Source: an uncultured Paracoccus sp. (GTDB lineage Bacteria; Pseudomonadota; Alphaproteobacteria; Rhodobacterales; Rhodobacteraceae). Taken from it: a DNA stretch of 20,609 bases. Position numbers and translations under genes: made by a program. The stretch spans positions 1 through 20,609 of the forward strand of contig NZ_CAMIOH010000036.1 in NCBI RefSeq assembly GCF_946221145.1, given 5' to 3'. Shown in pieces: positions 7,451-15,078 of the stretch. The notes beneath the pieces were generated by a model. It had not been told where the DNA came from, ran no database searches, and worked only from the letters and a program-made list of their open reading frames with translations. Position 1 is the stretch's first letter. Each line of letters starts with the position of its first letter.

Positions 7451-9543
7451 TTGCCGCACAGCGCACCAGCCGCCTGAAATCGCTGGATACGTCGGTGCTT
7501 GTGACCGGCGGCCTGGTGCTGATCGTCATCTCGATGGTGATCCCGCTGCCGCCGGCCGTCCTGGATTTCGGCTTTGCGCTGTCGATCGCGGCCGCCGTCC
7601 TGATCCTGGTCATGGCGTCGCTGGTCGAACGGCCCACGGATTTCCAGGCCTTCCCGATGCTGCTGCTGATGACGCTGGTGATCCGGCTGTCGCTGAACGT
7701 CTCCTCCACCCGGCTGATCCTGACCCAGGGCCATACCGGCACGGAGGCGGCAGGCCATATCATCAACGGCTTTGCCAGCTTCGTGGCGGGCGGGTCGCTG
7801 ATGGTCGGTCTGACGGTATTCGCCGTCATCTCCATCGTGAACTTCATCGTCATCACCAAGGGCTCGGGCCGGATGGCCGAGGTCGCGGCGCGTTTCGCGC
7901 TCGATTCGCTGCCCGGCAAGCAGATGGCCATCGACGCCGACCTGAATGCCGGCGCCATCGACCATCAAGAGGCCAAGAAACGCCGCCTGCGCGACCAGCA
8001 AGAGATCAATTTCTTCGGCTCGCTGGACGGCGCATCGAAATTCGTCAAGGGCGACGCCGTGGCGGGCATCGTCATCACCCTGATCAACCTGCTGGTCGGC
8101 CTGGGCATCGGCATCGTCGGCCACGGGATGCCGGTAGGTCAGGCGATGGCCAGCTACTCCCACCTGACCATCGGCGACGGGCTGGTCAGCCAGATCCCGG
8201 CGGTCATCACCTCGATGGCGGCGGCGCTGCTGCTGTCGCGGGGCGGCGCGACCGAAACGACATCACGGATGCTGTCCAGCCAGTTGATCCGCGGCTGGCA
8301 GCCGGCAGCCGTGGTCGCGGCGGCGATGCTGCTGATGTCCTTCGTGCCGGGAATGCCGCGCCTGCTGTTTCTGGCGATCGCAGGCGCCATGGCCTTTGGC
8401 GGCTGGCGGCTGCACCGCAAGGCGGTCCAGGAGGCCACGGCCCTGCCCGACCTTCCGGCCGAATCGGCCACGGCGCCCCGCCCCGCCGCGCGGATCGGCG
8501 ATGTCCTGGACACCGATGAAATCAGCGTGGAAATCGGCACCGACCTGGTGCTGATCGCGCTTGACCAGGCGCGCGGGCTGGGCAGCCGGATCACCAACCT
8601 GCGCATCCATATCGCGCGGGCCTATGGCCTGATCCTGCCCGACGTGCGCATCACCGATACCGACGACCTGCATCCCGGCGACTATCAGATCCGCATCCAC
8701 GGGGTCGTGCGGGGGCGCGGCAGCCTTCGGCCCGGCGCGATCCTGGCGCTTGGTCCCGATCAGGTGCTGAAGGGCCTGACCGGAGACGCTGTGCGCGAGC
8801 CGGTCTATCTCAGCCCCGCCCGCTGGATCGACCGCGACGCCCAGGACGAGGCCGCGACCCAGGGCGCGACCGTCGTCACGCCGATGGAGGTTCTGTCCAC
8901 CCATCTGATGGAGGTCGTGCGGGCCAACCTGTCCTCGTTGCTGACGCTGGGCGCGATGCAGCGCCAGATCGAGGAGTTGAAGACCCTCTCCGACAGCGCG
9001 CGGGCCGAACGCAACCGGCGCTATTTCGACAGCATGATCCCCGACAAGGTCTCGCCCGAGACGCTGCTGGCGGTGCTGCGCGCGCTGCTGGACGAGAAGG
9101 TCTCGATCCGCAACCTGCCGCTGATCGTCGATGCGATGGCCGAATTCCGCGGCATCGAGTCGGTCGAGACGGTCTATGAACTGGTCCGCAAGCGGCTGCG
9201 CGGGCAGATCACGCAGCAATACAGTGACCCCGCCGGCAGCATCTCGGCCCTGCAACTGCATCCGGCATGGGAGGCTGAATTCGTTCGCGCCGATGCGGAA
9301 ACCGGCCGCGCGGGCGGCGGCGCCATGACGCCCGCCCTGTCGCGCAAGTTGCTGGAGGCCGCGCGGCGCGCAATGGCTGCGGTCGAACCCGCGCTCCAGA
9401 CCGTTCTCGTCGCACCCGACCACCGGCGCCGGATGCTGCGTGCCGTCCTGGGATCGAACGGCATTGCCATACCGGTCCTGGGGCTGGAGGAAATCGACCC
9501 CGGCGCCGAACTGCGTCTGGTCGGCACCATCGAGGTCGGCTGA
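7447..9543 (+). CDS. flhA: Flagellar type III export gate protein FlhA
   Basis: A 698-residue protein, the normal FlhA length. The N-terminal part (to about residue 330) has eight likely membrane helices and the FHIPEP-family signature region LLLMTLVIRLSLNVSSTRLI (about 75-94), followed by GTEAAGHIINGFASFV and, in the cytoplasmic loop, MAIDADLNAGAIDHQEAKKR (about 160-180), the strongly conserved FlhA loop. The C-terminal cytoplasmic domain (FlhA-C), which receives chaperone-substrate complexes, follows from about residue 350, including KVSPETLLAVLRALLDEKVSIR in separate visible blocks. It starts within the upstream stop (ATGA) and its own stop overlaps the fliR ATG (TGATG). Confidence 0.98.
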   Translation: MIAAQRTSRLKSLDTSVLVTGGLVLIVISMVIPLPPAVLDFGFALSIAAAVLILVMASLVERPTDFQAFPMLLLMTLVIRLSLNVSSTRLILTQGHTGTEAAGHIINGFASFVAGGSLMVGLTVFAVISIVNFIVITKGSGRMAEVAARFALDSLPGKQMAIDADLNAGAIDHQEAKKRRLRDQQEINFFGSLDGASKFVKGDAVAGIVITLINLLVGLGIGIVGHGMPVGQAMASYSHLTIGDGLVSQIPAVITSMAAALLLSRGGATETTSRMLSSQLIRGWQPAAVVAAAMLLMSFVPGMPRLLFLAIAGAMAFGGWRLHRKAVQEATALPDLPAESATAPRPAARIGDVLDTDEISVEIGTDLVLIALDQARGLGSRITNLRIHIARAYGLILPDVRITDTDDLHPGDYQIRIHGVVRGRGSLRPGAILALGPDQVLKGLTGDAVREPVYLSPARWIDRDAQDEAATQGATVVTPMEVLSTHLMEVVRANLSSLLTLGAMQRQIEELKTLSDSARAERNRRYFDSMIPDKVSPETLLAVLRALLDEKVSIRNLPLIVDAMAEFRGIESVETVYELVRKRLRGQITQQYSDPAGSISALQLHPAWEAEFVRADAETGRAGGGAMTPALSRKLLEAARRAMAAVEPALQTVLVAPDHRRRMLRAVLGSNGIAIPVLGLEEIDPGAELRLVGTIEVG

Positions 9544-10298
9544 TGCTGGACCAGCTGTCCCAGATTCTGCCGGGCCTTGGCTGGACCTGGGTGCTGGTCT
9601 ATCTGCGCGTGCAGGCGCTTGTCCTGGTCCTGCCAGGCATCGGCGAACGGGTGATCCCGGTGCGTGTCCGGGCGGCGGCGGCAATGGCCGTCACGCCGAT
9701 GCTGGCCGGGCTGGTGCCCCCCGCCCTGCAGCCGGCCGATACGCTGACGACGCTGGGCCAGGCGGCGGGCGAGCTGCTGATCGGCCTGGCCGCCGGAATG
9801 GGCTTGCGCCTGCTGGCCCTGTCGCTCGACATCGCCACCTCGGCGATTGCCGCCACCGCGTCGCTGTCGCAACTGGTCGGCGGCCAGAACGAGGCTGCCC
9901 CCCATCCCATCGGCAACATGATCCACCTGGCCGGGCTGGCGGTGCTGATGGCCCTGGGCCTGCCGATCCTGCTGGTGCAGCTGATGGCCGACAGCCTGGC
10001 GATCTGGCCGCCGGGCGGCTGGCCCGACGCCGACGGCCTGGCCTCCGAGGCGATCCGCCTGGTCGCCCGCAGCTTCTGGATCGCCATGCTGCTGGCCGCG
10101 CCCTTTACGCTGGGCGGCTTCATGTTCCAGGCGCTGTCGGGGATCATCAACCGGGTGATGCCCGCACTGCCGGTGATGTTCATCGGCTCTCCGGCGGCAA
10201 TCATGCTGGCGCTTGCGGCGCTTGCATTGCTGGCGCCGGTGCTGATCGGGCTCTGGGCCGACGCGATCCTTGGCTATGTGCTGCCGGGTGCACCATGA
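9543..10298 (+). CDS. fliR: Flagellar export gate protein FliR
   Basis: A 251-residue polytopic membrane protein with about six hydrophobic segments. FliR-typical features are the opening (LGWTWVLVYLRVQALVLVLPG), a GERVIPVRVRAAAA basic turn, GELLIGLAAGMGLRL and a C-terminal segment with MPALPVMFIGSPAAIML. With FliP and FliQ it forms the export channel, and it contacts FlhB next door. It is translationally coupled at both ends: its ATG overlaps the flhA stop and its TGA overlaps the flhB ATG. The length matches the family (about 250-260). Confidence 0.95.
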   Translation: MLDQLSQILPGLGWTWVLVYLRVQALVLVLPGIGERVIPVRVRAAAAMAVTPMLAGLVPPALQPADTLTTLGQAAGELLIGLAAGMGLRLLALSLDIATSAIAATASLSQLVGGQNEAAPHPIGNMIHLAGLAVLMALGLPILLVQLMADSLAIWPPGGWPDADGLASEAIRLVARSFWIAMLLAAPFTLGGFMFQALSGIINRVMPALPVMFIGSPAAIMLALAALALLAPVLIGLWADAILGYVLPGAP

Positions 10299-11356
10299 GC
10301 GAGGAGAACGACGACAAGCCGTTCGAGGCGTCCGAGCAGAAGCTGCGCAAGGCGCGCGAAAAGGGCGACATCCCGCGTTCGGCCGAACTGAACGTCGCGG
10401 CGATGTATCTGGGCGCCTGGCTGGCCTTTGCGGTGGGCGCCGGCTTTGCCGTCAAGGCCTGGCTGTCGATGGCGACCCGCGCGCTTGGGTCCGATGGCTG
10501 GGCGCCAGGCTCGACCGGCGCGATTGCCGAGGCTCTGGGCCATTACGCGGGCTGGGCGGTGCTGGCTCTGGCCGCCGTGCCGTCGCTGTTGATCGTGGTG
10601 GCGCTGATTGGCGGGCGCGGGCTGGTCTTTGCGCCGCAGAAGCTGGCTTTTGACCTGAACCGCATCAATCCGATGAAGACGGCGGCGCAGAAATTCGGCA
10701 AATCGGGGCTGATCAATTTCGGAATCTCCCTGGGCAAGGTGGCGCTTGTCTGCGCGGGCGGCTGGTTCCTGTTCCGCAATCTTCTGGGCCATCTGATGGC
10801 AAGCCCCCTGGCCGGAGACCGCTGGATCGCCGATCTGGGGACGCTGCTGGGCCGGGTGCTGGCCCTGGCGCTGGCGATTTCGGTCCTGTTCGCGGGACTG
10901 GACATGGGCTGGCAATGGTTCGACCACCGCCGCAAGAACCGCATGTCCCGCAAGGAAATGGAGGACGAATACAAGGATTCCGAAGGCGATCCCCACTTCA
11001 AGGCCGCCCGCCGCCAGCGTGCCGTGGAAATCGCCACCAAGCAGATGCTGGCCGATGTCGCCAAGGCCGATGTGGTGATCGTGAACCCCACCCATTACGC
11101 CGTGGCTTTGCAATGGAAACGCGGCAGCGGGCGGGCCCCCGTCTGCCTGGCCAAGGGTACCGATGAGGTCGCGGCCCGGATCCGCGAACGCGCGCGAGAC
11201 AACAAGGTGCCGATCTTCTCGGACCCGCCCTGCGCCCGCGCCATCCATGCCACGGTCGAGATCGGCCAGGAAATCCGCCGCGAACAGTTCGCCGCCGTCG
11301 CAGCCGCGATCCGGTTCGCCGAAAAGATGCGCGAAAAGGCAAAGGCCGGATGGTGA
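10295..11356 (+). CDS. flhB: Flagellar export switch protein FlhB
   Basis: A 353-residue inner-membrane protein. The N-terminus is typical (FEASEQKLRKAREKGDIPRS, residues 10-29). Four membrane helices lie between about 33 and 208, and the cytoplasmic linker RKNRMSRKEMEDEYKDSEGD leads to the self-cleaving domain. The autocleavage motif NPTH is intact at 264-267 (VIVNPTHYAVAL), so the switch from rod/hook to filament substrates should work. The start overlaps the fliR stop as ATGA. The end carries a Lys-rich tail (EKMREKAKAGW). Confidence 0.97.
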   Translation: MSEENDDKPFEASEQKLRKAREKGDIPRSAELNVAAMYLGAWLAFAVGAGFAVKAWLSMATRALGSDGWAPGSTGAIAEALGHYAGWAVLALAAVPSLLIVVALIGGRGLVFAPQKLAFDLNRINPMKTAAQKFGKSGLINFGISLGKVALVCAGGWFLFRNLLGHLMASPLAGDRWIADLGTLLGRVLALALAISVLFAGLDMGWQWFDHRRKNRMSRKEMEDEYKDSEGDPHFKAARRQRAVEIATKQMLADVAKADVVIVNPTHYAVALQWKRGSGRAPVCLAKGTDEVAARIRERARDNKVPIFSDPPCARAIHATVEIGQEIRREQFAAVAAAIRFAEKMREKAKAGW

Positions 11357-11379
11357 CGGCCCGATGACAGGGGGATCCC

Positions 11380-11748
11380 ATGAAGGACAGTGACAAGCTG
11401 GCGCAGTTGGAACGCATCGCCCGGATCAAGGCGGAACGCGAGCTCAAGCGGTTCGCGGCCTTCAGCCTGCACATGAAGCAGGCGCAGACCCGCGTCGATG
11501 CGATGCGCACCGCGCTTGACCAAAGCTATCGCAGCACCGCGCCCCTGTCGGTCGCCGAAGCGCGGATCGCCAATGCCCAGGCAGGCCGCAGCGCCCGCGA
11601 ACTGCATCAGGCCGAGGCCGAGGTGGCGCGGATGCAGCCGCGCTTCGACGCAGCCCGCCGCGACGCCGCCCGCGAATTCGGCCGGGCCGAGGTGCTGCTG
11701 AACCTGTCGGCGCTGCATCGCGCCGAAGAGGACGCGCCGCGGTACTGA
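11380..11748 (+). CDS. Coiled-coil protein after flhB, FliJ-like by position and shape
   Basis: A 122-residue, almost wholly helical and highly charged protein (repeated Ala/Arg/Glu/Gln heptads, for example AQLERIARIKAERELKRFAAF and HQAEAEVARMQPRFDAARRD in separate blocks), with no membrane helix and no cysteines. An AGGGGG ribosome site lies about 5 nt before the ATG, and the gap from flhB is 23 bp, so it is probably the last gene of the rightward flagellar arm. FliJ, the export-ATPase central stalk, has this size and coiled-coil nature, but FliJ is normally beside fliI, which is absent here. It may equally be an unrelated accessory protein. Confidence 0.7.
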   Translation: MKDSDKLAQLERIARIKAERELKRFAAFSLHMKQAQTRVDAMRTALDQSYRSTAPLSVAEARIANAQAGRSARELHQAEAEVARMQPRFDAARRDAAREFGRAEVLLNLSALHRAEEDAPRY

Positions 11749-12491
11749 CCCGGCACCGTTTTGCTGACTTTGGTGTGGCCACCTGTACCAGCGCAGGGCT
11801 GGCGGCGTCGGAAAAGCCAGGAGGACCGTTGCCGCAGGCTCCCAAGCTCGGTTCAACGCCGGTCACGCCCGAGCAGGGCGGCGCGAAAACGATAGTCATC
11901 GTCCTGCGGCCGGCGCGCAACAAAGGATAGTCTCGAAGCAGCAGATCGGCGCCGCGCACCTGGCTAGAAGCACGCGACGGACCACAGCTGTCAGATACCA
12001 GTCAATCTTAACCCACAGAGCGAAGTTATTTTGCCCGACAGACAGGGCGGTCAGGCACTTTCACCCCTCTGTGCGAACCAAGACTGACCGGTCGCGAAGG
12101 ATGTCGGGCGCCTGCTCTGCGAACGGCATTGCCGACGCGAGGATGCGAAGTGCCATATGAAGCCAAGCTGTCCAAGCGCATCACCCAACCAGACAGCCGG
12201 CGCATCTATCCCAATCCTTTCAAGCCTGACGTAAAACGCTCGACTCAGGTATAGCGGGAGTACTTTCAGGTAACCCACTGCGGCGTCCCGGAACTCCAAA
12301 AGCCCAGCCCTTTCATCCTGTGCGAGGCAGTAATGCAGCCTCCCGGATGAAGTTTTGCTCACGGCAAGATTTCTGACTCTTCGATTCGATGGACAGCGAG
12401 CGAGGCCAGCCAAAGGCTTTTTTTTTACGTCAATGACCTGAGCTTGGCTTAAACACCCCTGAGGTCGAAGAGCCGCAGGAAAGCCAGACGG
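11749..12491. other. Gene-poor, lower-GC stretch between flagellar cluster and phosphatase-fold gene
   Basis: About 740 bp with clearly lower GC and longer A/T runs than either flank and without a gene I can identify. Every frame in 11749-12050 is interrupted or lacks the local codon bias. The only longer frame is the minus-strand one at 12051-12413. A poly-T run of nine (12418-12426) follows a tiny AGCC-AAA-GGCT hairpin; as a plus-strand terminator it would be weak and has no obvious gene before it. I see no inverted-repeat ends that would define an insertion sequence. A degraded acquired segment is the best guess. Confidence 0.6.
12051..12413 (-). CDS. Doubtful 120-codon reading frame in low-GC region
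   Basis: The frame opens at a TTG in the lower-GC stretch and has no clear Shine-Dalgarno. The first two thirds look protein-like, with alternating hydrophobic and charged residues (LHYCLAQDERAGLLEFRDAA, VGYLKVLPLYLSRAFYVRL), whereas the end turns Ser/Arg/Gln-rich (SSRRQCRSQSRRPTS), as if out of frame. In another frame the same stretch reads a plausible helical end followed by a stop. It may be a frameshifted relic or non-coding. No family is recognised. Confidence 0.25.
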   Translation of the reverse strand: MAGLARCPSNRRVRNLAVSKTSSGRLHYCLAQDERAGLLEFRDAAVGYLKVLPLYLSRAFYVRLERIGIDAPAVWLGDALGQLGFIWHFASSRRQCRSQSRRPTSFATGQSWFAQRGESA

Positions 12492-13535
12492 TTAGCGCGC
12501 CGCCTCGGCCAGCGAATCCGGGTCTATATCCACCCAGACCAGACGATGGTTCGACGCGGCCTCGACTGCCTGGGCCAGGGAATCGTCCGGCGCGGGCCAG
12601 ATCACGCCACTGCCGGTCACGCGCAAGCCCTTGGCGGGCCAGGCGTAATCGACGCGAAGATTGCCAGGCCCGGCGGGATCGAAGGCCGCGGTGTCCAAGG
12701 CCGGATCACCCGTGTGACCGGCATTCACGCCCGTCTGCTCGGGCTGGAAAGCCCCCCTGGGCTGCGGATCCTGGGCCAGTTCCAGCAAGGCGGTCATCGC
12801 CTGCGCCCGCCCCTCGCCATCCGCCAGATCCAGGTTGGGATTGCCCAACAGCACGAAGGCCGCGTCGGGCAGGTGGCGCAGCCAGAAGGCAGCCTCGTCA
12901 TGGTTGCGGCGACCGTTCAGATCCTCGGGGCCGTCGAAGACCGGCGGCGTCGCGGACCAGGCCAGCAGATGCAGCGGACCCTGATCGGTCAGTACCGGCA
13001 CGTCCCAATGCGCGGTCGATGACAGGCGCTGCCCGGGCGGAACGGTGGCAAGGATCAGGCTGTCGGGCAGGTCGTGCCACAGGAAAGCCGTGTAATCGGT
13101 GACCGGGCCAAGCGGCAGGCGCGACAGGACCGCCATTCCGTTCTGGCCGGAAAACTGTCCGAAGCCCTGCGCGTCATCCGCCCCGCCCCTGCGCCCGTCG
13201 CCGTCCAGATCAAGCCTGGTGGGCATCCCGCTGTTCGGGCGGCTGGCATAGCGGTGGGGCATCGGATGGCCCGCCTGGTCCAGCAGATCGGCAAAGGCCG
13301 ACAGCGCCAGCCCGTCGTGATCCCAGTCAAAACCGGTCAGCAGGATCGCATCGGGGGCCGCCGCCGCGATCACCTGGGCCGCGGCCAGCACCTGCGGGTC
13401 GGCGCGGCGGATGTCGCGCAGCAGCAATCCCGGTCCGGGCCGCGTCAGGCCGGGATCATAGGTGGCAATGCGCAGATCGCGCGCCGCAACGGGGCCGGCA
13501 AGGCACAGGCACATCATCCAGACGAAACGGATCAT
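12492..13535 (-). CDS. Exported endonuclease/exonuclease/phosphatase-fold protein with Asp-to-Asn changes
   Basis: A 347-residue protein with a signal peptide (MIRFVWMMCLCLAGPVAA, likely cleaved before Arg19) followed by an endonuclease/exonuclease/phosphatase-like fold: ATYDPGL (24-30), DAILLTGFDWDHDG (62-75), GMAVLSRLPLG (133-143), LLAWSATPP (190-198), RNHDEAAFWLRHL (210-222), LLGNPNLDLADGEG (229-242), LRVDYAWP (293-300) and SNHRLVWVDI (328-337). The superfamily usually has G-D-x-N and S-D-H at the last two active-site motifs; here they read GNPN and SNH, so two catalytic-type Asp residues are Asn. It may be inactive, altered, or typical of its subfamily. The ATG 40 bp after the protease stop implies one transcript; a TTG 12 codons upstream is less likely. 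Substrate unknown. Confidence 0.8.
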   Translation of the reverse strand: MIRFVWMMCLCLAGPVAARDLRIATYDPGLTRPGPGLLLRDIRRADPQVLAAAQVIAAAAPDAILLTGFDWDHDGLALSAFADLLDQAGHPMPHRYASRPNSGMPTRLDLDGDGRRGGADDAQGFGQFSGQNGMAVLSRLPLGPVTDYTAFLWHDLPDSLILATVPPGQRLSSTAHWDVPVLTDQGPLHLLAWSATPPVFDGPEDLNGRRNHDEAAFWLRHLPDAAFVLLGNPNLDLADGEGRAQAMTALLELAQDPQPRGAFQPEQTGVNAGHTGDPALDTAAFDPAGPGNLRVDYAWPAKGLRVTGSGVIWPAPDDSLAQAVEAASNHRLVWVDIDPDSLAEAAR

Positions 13536-13575
13536 GCGGCAGATGTGGCACGTCCTGCGCGCCCTTGCCAAGCCC

Positions 13576-14985
13576 TCAGCAGGGGGACGGCGGGGCGATC
13601 AGTCCCGCACCGAAGATCGCATCCGGTCCGTCCGGTCCCAGGTCGCGGGCGGCGGCGCGCAGCCGGTCGCGCAGGGCCGCGGCGGTCAGCGTGGGGTCGC
13701 GCTGCCATGCCAGGGCTGCTGCCGCCGTCACGAAGGGCGCGGCATAGGACGTGCCGGTCTTGGTCCGCGCCCCACTGATCGAGGCCGCCGTCCAGACATT
13801 CACCCCCGGCGCCGCCAGGTCGATATGATCGCCCCGGTTCGCGCGGCGATAGATCTCTCCGCGCCGGTCCACCGCCGTGACCGCCAGAACCGCCTCGTGG
13901 GCGGCGGGATAGGCGGGTGCGGCGCGGGGACCGCCATTGCCCGCAGCAGCGATCAGCAGGATGTCGGCCGCCGCCATCTGGGCCAGCTGGGCGTCCAGCG
14001 CCGCGTTCTGCGGCCCGGCCAGCGACAGGTTGACGATGCGCACGTCCTGAGCCTCCAGGTAGTCCAGCGCCTCGATCAGGGCAAAGGCATCGGCGCGCTG
14101 ATCCTGGGCGACCTTCTGGAAGGCATCCACCGCGATCAGCTCGGCCCCCGGAACCAGGCCCGGACTGCGGGTATCCCCCCGGCCGACCAGCAGCGAGGCA
14201 ACCGCGGTGCCGTGCAGCAGATCCGAGGGCGCGGCCTCGGTGTCGATCCGATGCACGCGAATCGCGGCACCCGCCAGGGCCGCGTGATCGGCGTTCAACC
14301 CGGTATCGACCATGCCGATCCGCGGCAGCGCGGCGCAGGTGCCCAGGCTGGCGGGCCAGTCGATCATCTCGCGCGCCAGGCAATCGGCGCCCTGGCAGCG
14401 GTCGCCCTGGCCCGCCTGTTCGCTGCGATAGAAATGGTTGAAATCGGCCTGGCTCTCTGCGGACAGGCCGCGCAGCCGGTCGCGGGCCTGGTCCATGGTC
14501 AGGGAGGCGGGTTTCAGCAGGCGCGCCAGGCTGTTGCCATCCGACAGGCCGCGCTGTTGCAGGATGTCGAAACCCTCTGCCTCAAGGGTGGCCAGGTCGG
14601 CATCCGTCAGGCCGCGGGCCAGAACCTCGTTTTGGGCGCGGGTCGGCAGGGGCGCGGGCGCAGGTGCAGCCACACGGGGGCGGACACGGACGGGCGCGGG
14701 CGCAGGACGGGCACGGCGGATCACGCGGTCGTCGTCATCGTCGCGATTACTGCCACGGCGACTGTCACGGCCACGATCACCGCGATCGTCATTCCCTCCA
14801 TCATCGTCGCCGCCGTCATCATCACCGCCATCGTCGTCGCCGCCATCATCGTCGCCACCATCGTCATCCCCATCATCGTCATCCGCCTGGGCGGCGGCAA
14901 TCAGCGACCAGCCGTCGGGCTGGAGGCGCGGCTGGCTGGCCAGCGCCAGCAGCAGGACGGCAAGAAGCAGCAGAAGTCTTGGCAT
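13576..14985 (-). CDS. Exported subtilisin-like (S8) serine protease with Asp/Gly-rich repeat
   Basis: A 469-residue secreted protease. A signal peptide (1 to about 34, MPRLLLLLAVLLLALA... AAAQA) is followed by an acidic repeat (35-70) with five DDDGG units, a basic/Pro-rich linker (71-116), a small helical pro-region (about 117-192, ending ADFNHFYRS) and the S8 catalytic domain. The triad is intact: Asp227 in GMVDTG, His258 in HGTAVAS, Ser413 in GTSYAAP; oxyanion Asn350 is in AAAGNGG. The start at 14985 has AAGGGAAA upstream and gives a clean signal peptide; longer in-frame upstream sequence runs antisense through the sigma gene and is spurious. The gene is divergent from an ECF sigma factor, has a matching ECF promoter, and is followed by the phosphatase-fold gene. 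Substrate unknown. Confidence 0.92.
   Translation of the reverse strand: MPRLLLLLAVLLLALASQPRLQPDGWSLIAAAQADDDDGDDDGGDDDGGDDDGGDDDGGDDDGGNDDRGDRGRDSRRGSNRDDDDDRVIRRARPAPAPVRVRPRVAAPAPAPLPTRAQNEVLARGLTDADLATLEAEGFDILQQRGLSDGNSLARLLKPASLTMDQARDRLRGLSAESQADFNHFYRSEQAGQGDRCQGADCLAREMIDWPASLGTCAALPRIGMVDTGLNADHAALAGAAIRVHRIDTEAAPSDLLHGTAVASLLVGRGDTRSPGLVPGAELIAVDAFQKVAQDQRADAFALIEALDYLEAQDVRIVNLSLAGPQNAALDAQLAQMAAADILLIAAAGNGGPRAAPAYPAAHEAVLAVTAVDRRGEIYRRANRGDHIDLAAPGVNVWTAASISGARTKTGTSYAAPFVTAAAALAWQRDPTLTAAALRDRLRAAARDLGPDGPDAIFGAGLIAPPSPC
14776..14883 (-). repeat. In-gene Asp/Gly repeat (DDDGG units) of the S8 protease
   Basis: Codes for residues 35-70 of the protease. Five consecutive DDDGG units are visible, flanked by partial units (DDDDG before, NDDRG after). 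Each unit uses a different combination of GAT/GAC and GGT/GGC/GGA/GGG codons, so the repeat is kept at the protein level, not as a fresh DNA expansion. Such acidic Gly-rich stretches often bind calcium; that role is inference here. Confidence 0.85.
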
Positions 14986-15022
14986 GGCTGTTTCCCTTTG
15001 GGGCAGTTCGTTTCTGGACAAT

Positions 15023-15047
15023 GACGCGGCAGACCCGCAAATATTCC
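15023..15047 (-). promoter_or_regulatory. ECF-sigma-type promoter for the S8 protease
   Basis: Read on the minus strand: -35 GGAAT (15047-15043), a 16-nt spacer, -10 CGTC (15026-15023). This matches the GGAAC-N16/17-CGTC pattern of many group IV (ECF) sigma factors, with one -35 mismatch. Transcription would start about 30 bp before the protease ATG. The divergent ECF sigma gene starts 93 bp away from that ATG, making it the natural candidate to recognise this promoter. Confidence 0.65.
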
Positions 15048-15078
15048 CCCCGATGCGGGAAAAATCCAAGAGGGCGGC

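Noticed and set aside
12405..12426. AGCC-AAA-GGCT followed by nine T as an intrinsic terminator
   Set aside because: Only a 4-bp stem with a 3-nt loop and no plus-strand gene upstream; too weak to list as a terminator.
13545..13560. TGGCAC...TGC resembling a sigma-54 -24/-12 promoter on the plus strand near the start of the phosphatase-fold gene
   Set aside because: The GG-to-GC distance is two bases too short, and it points antisense through coding sequence with no gene to drive.
14776..14883. CRISPR-like or microsatellite array on the plus strand (ATC/GTC/GCC triplets)
   Set aside because: Units are codon-shuffled and in frame inside the protease gene; it is a coding repeat, not an array with spacers.
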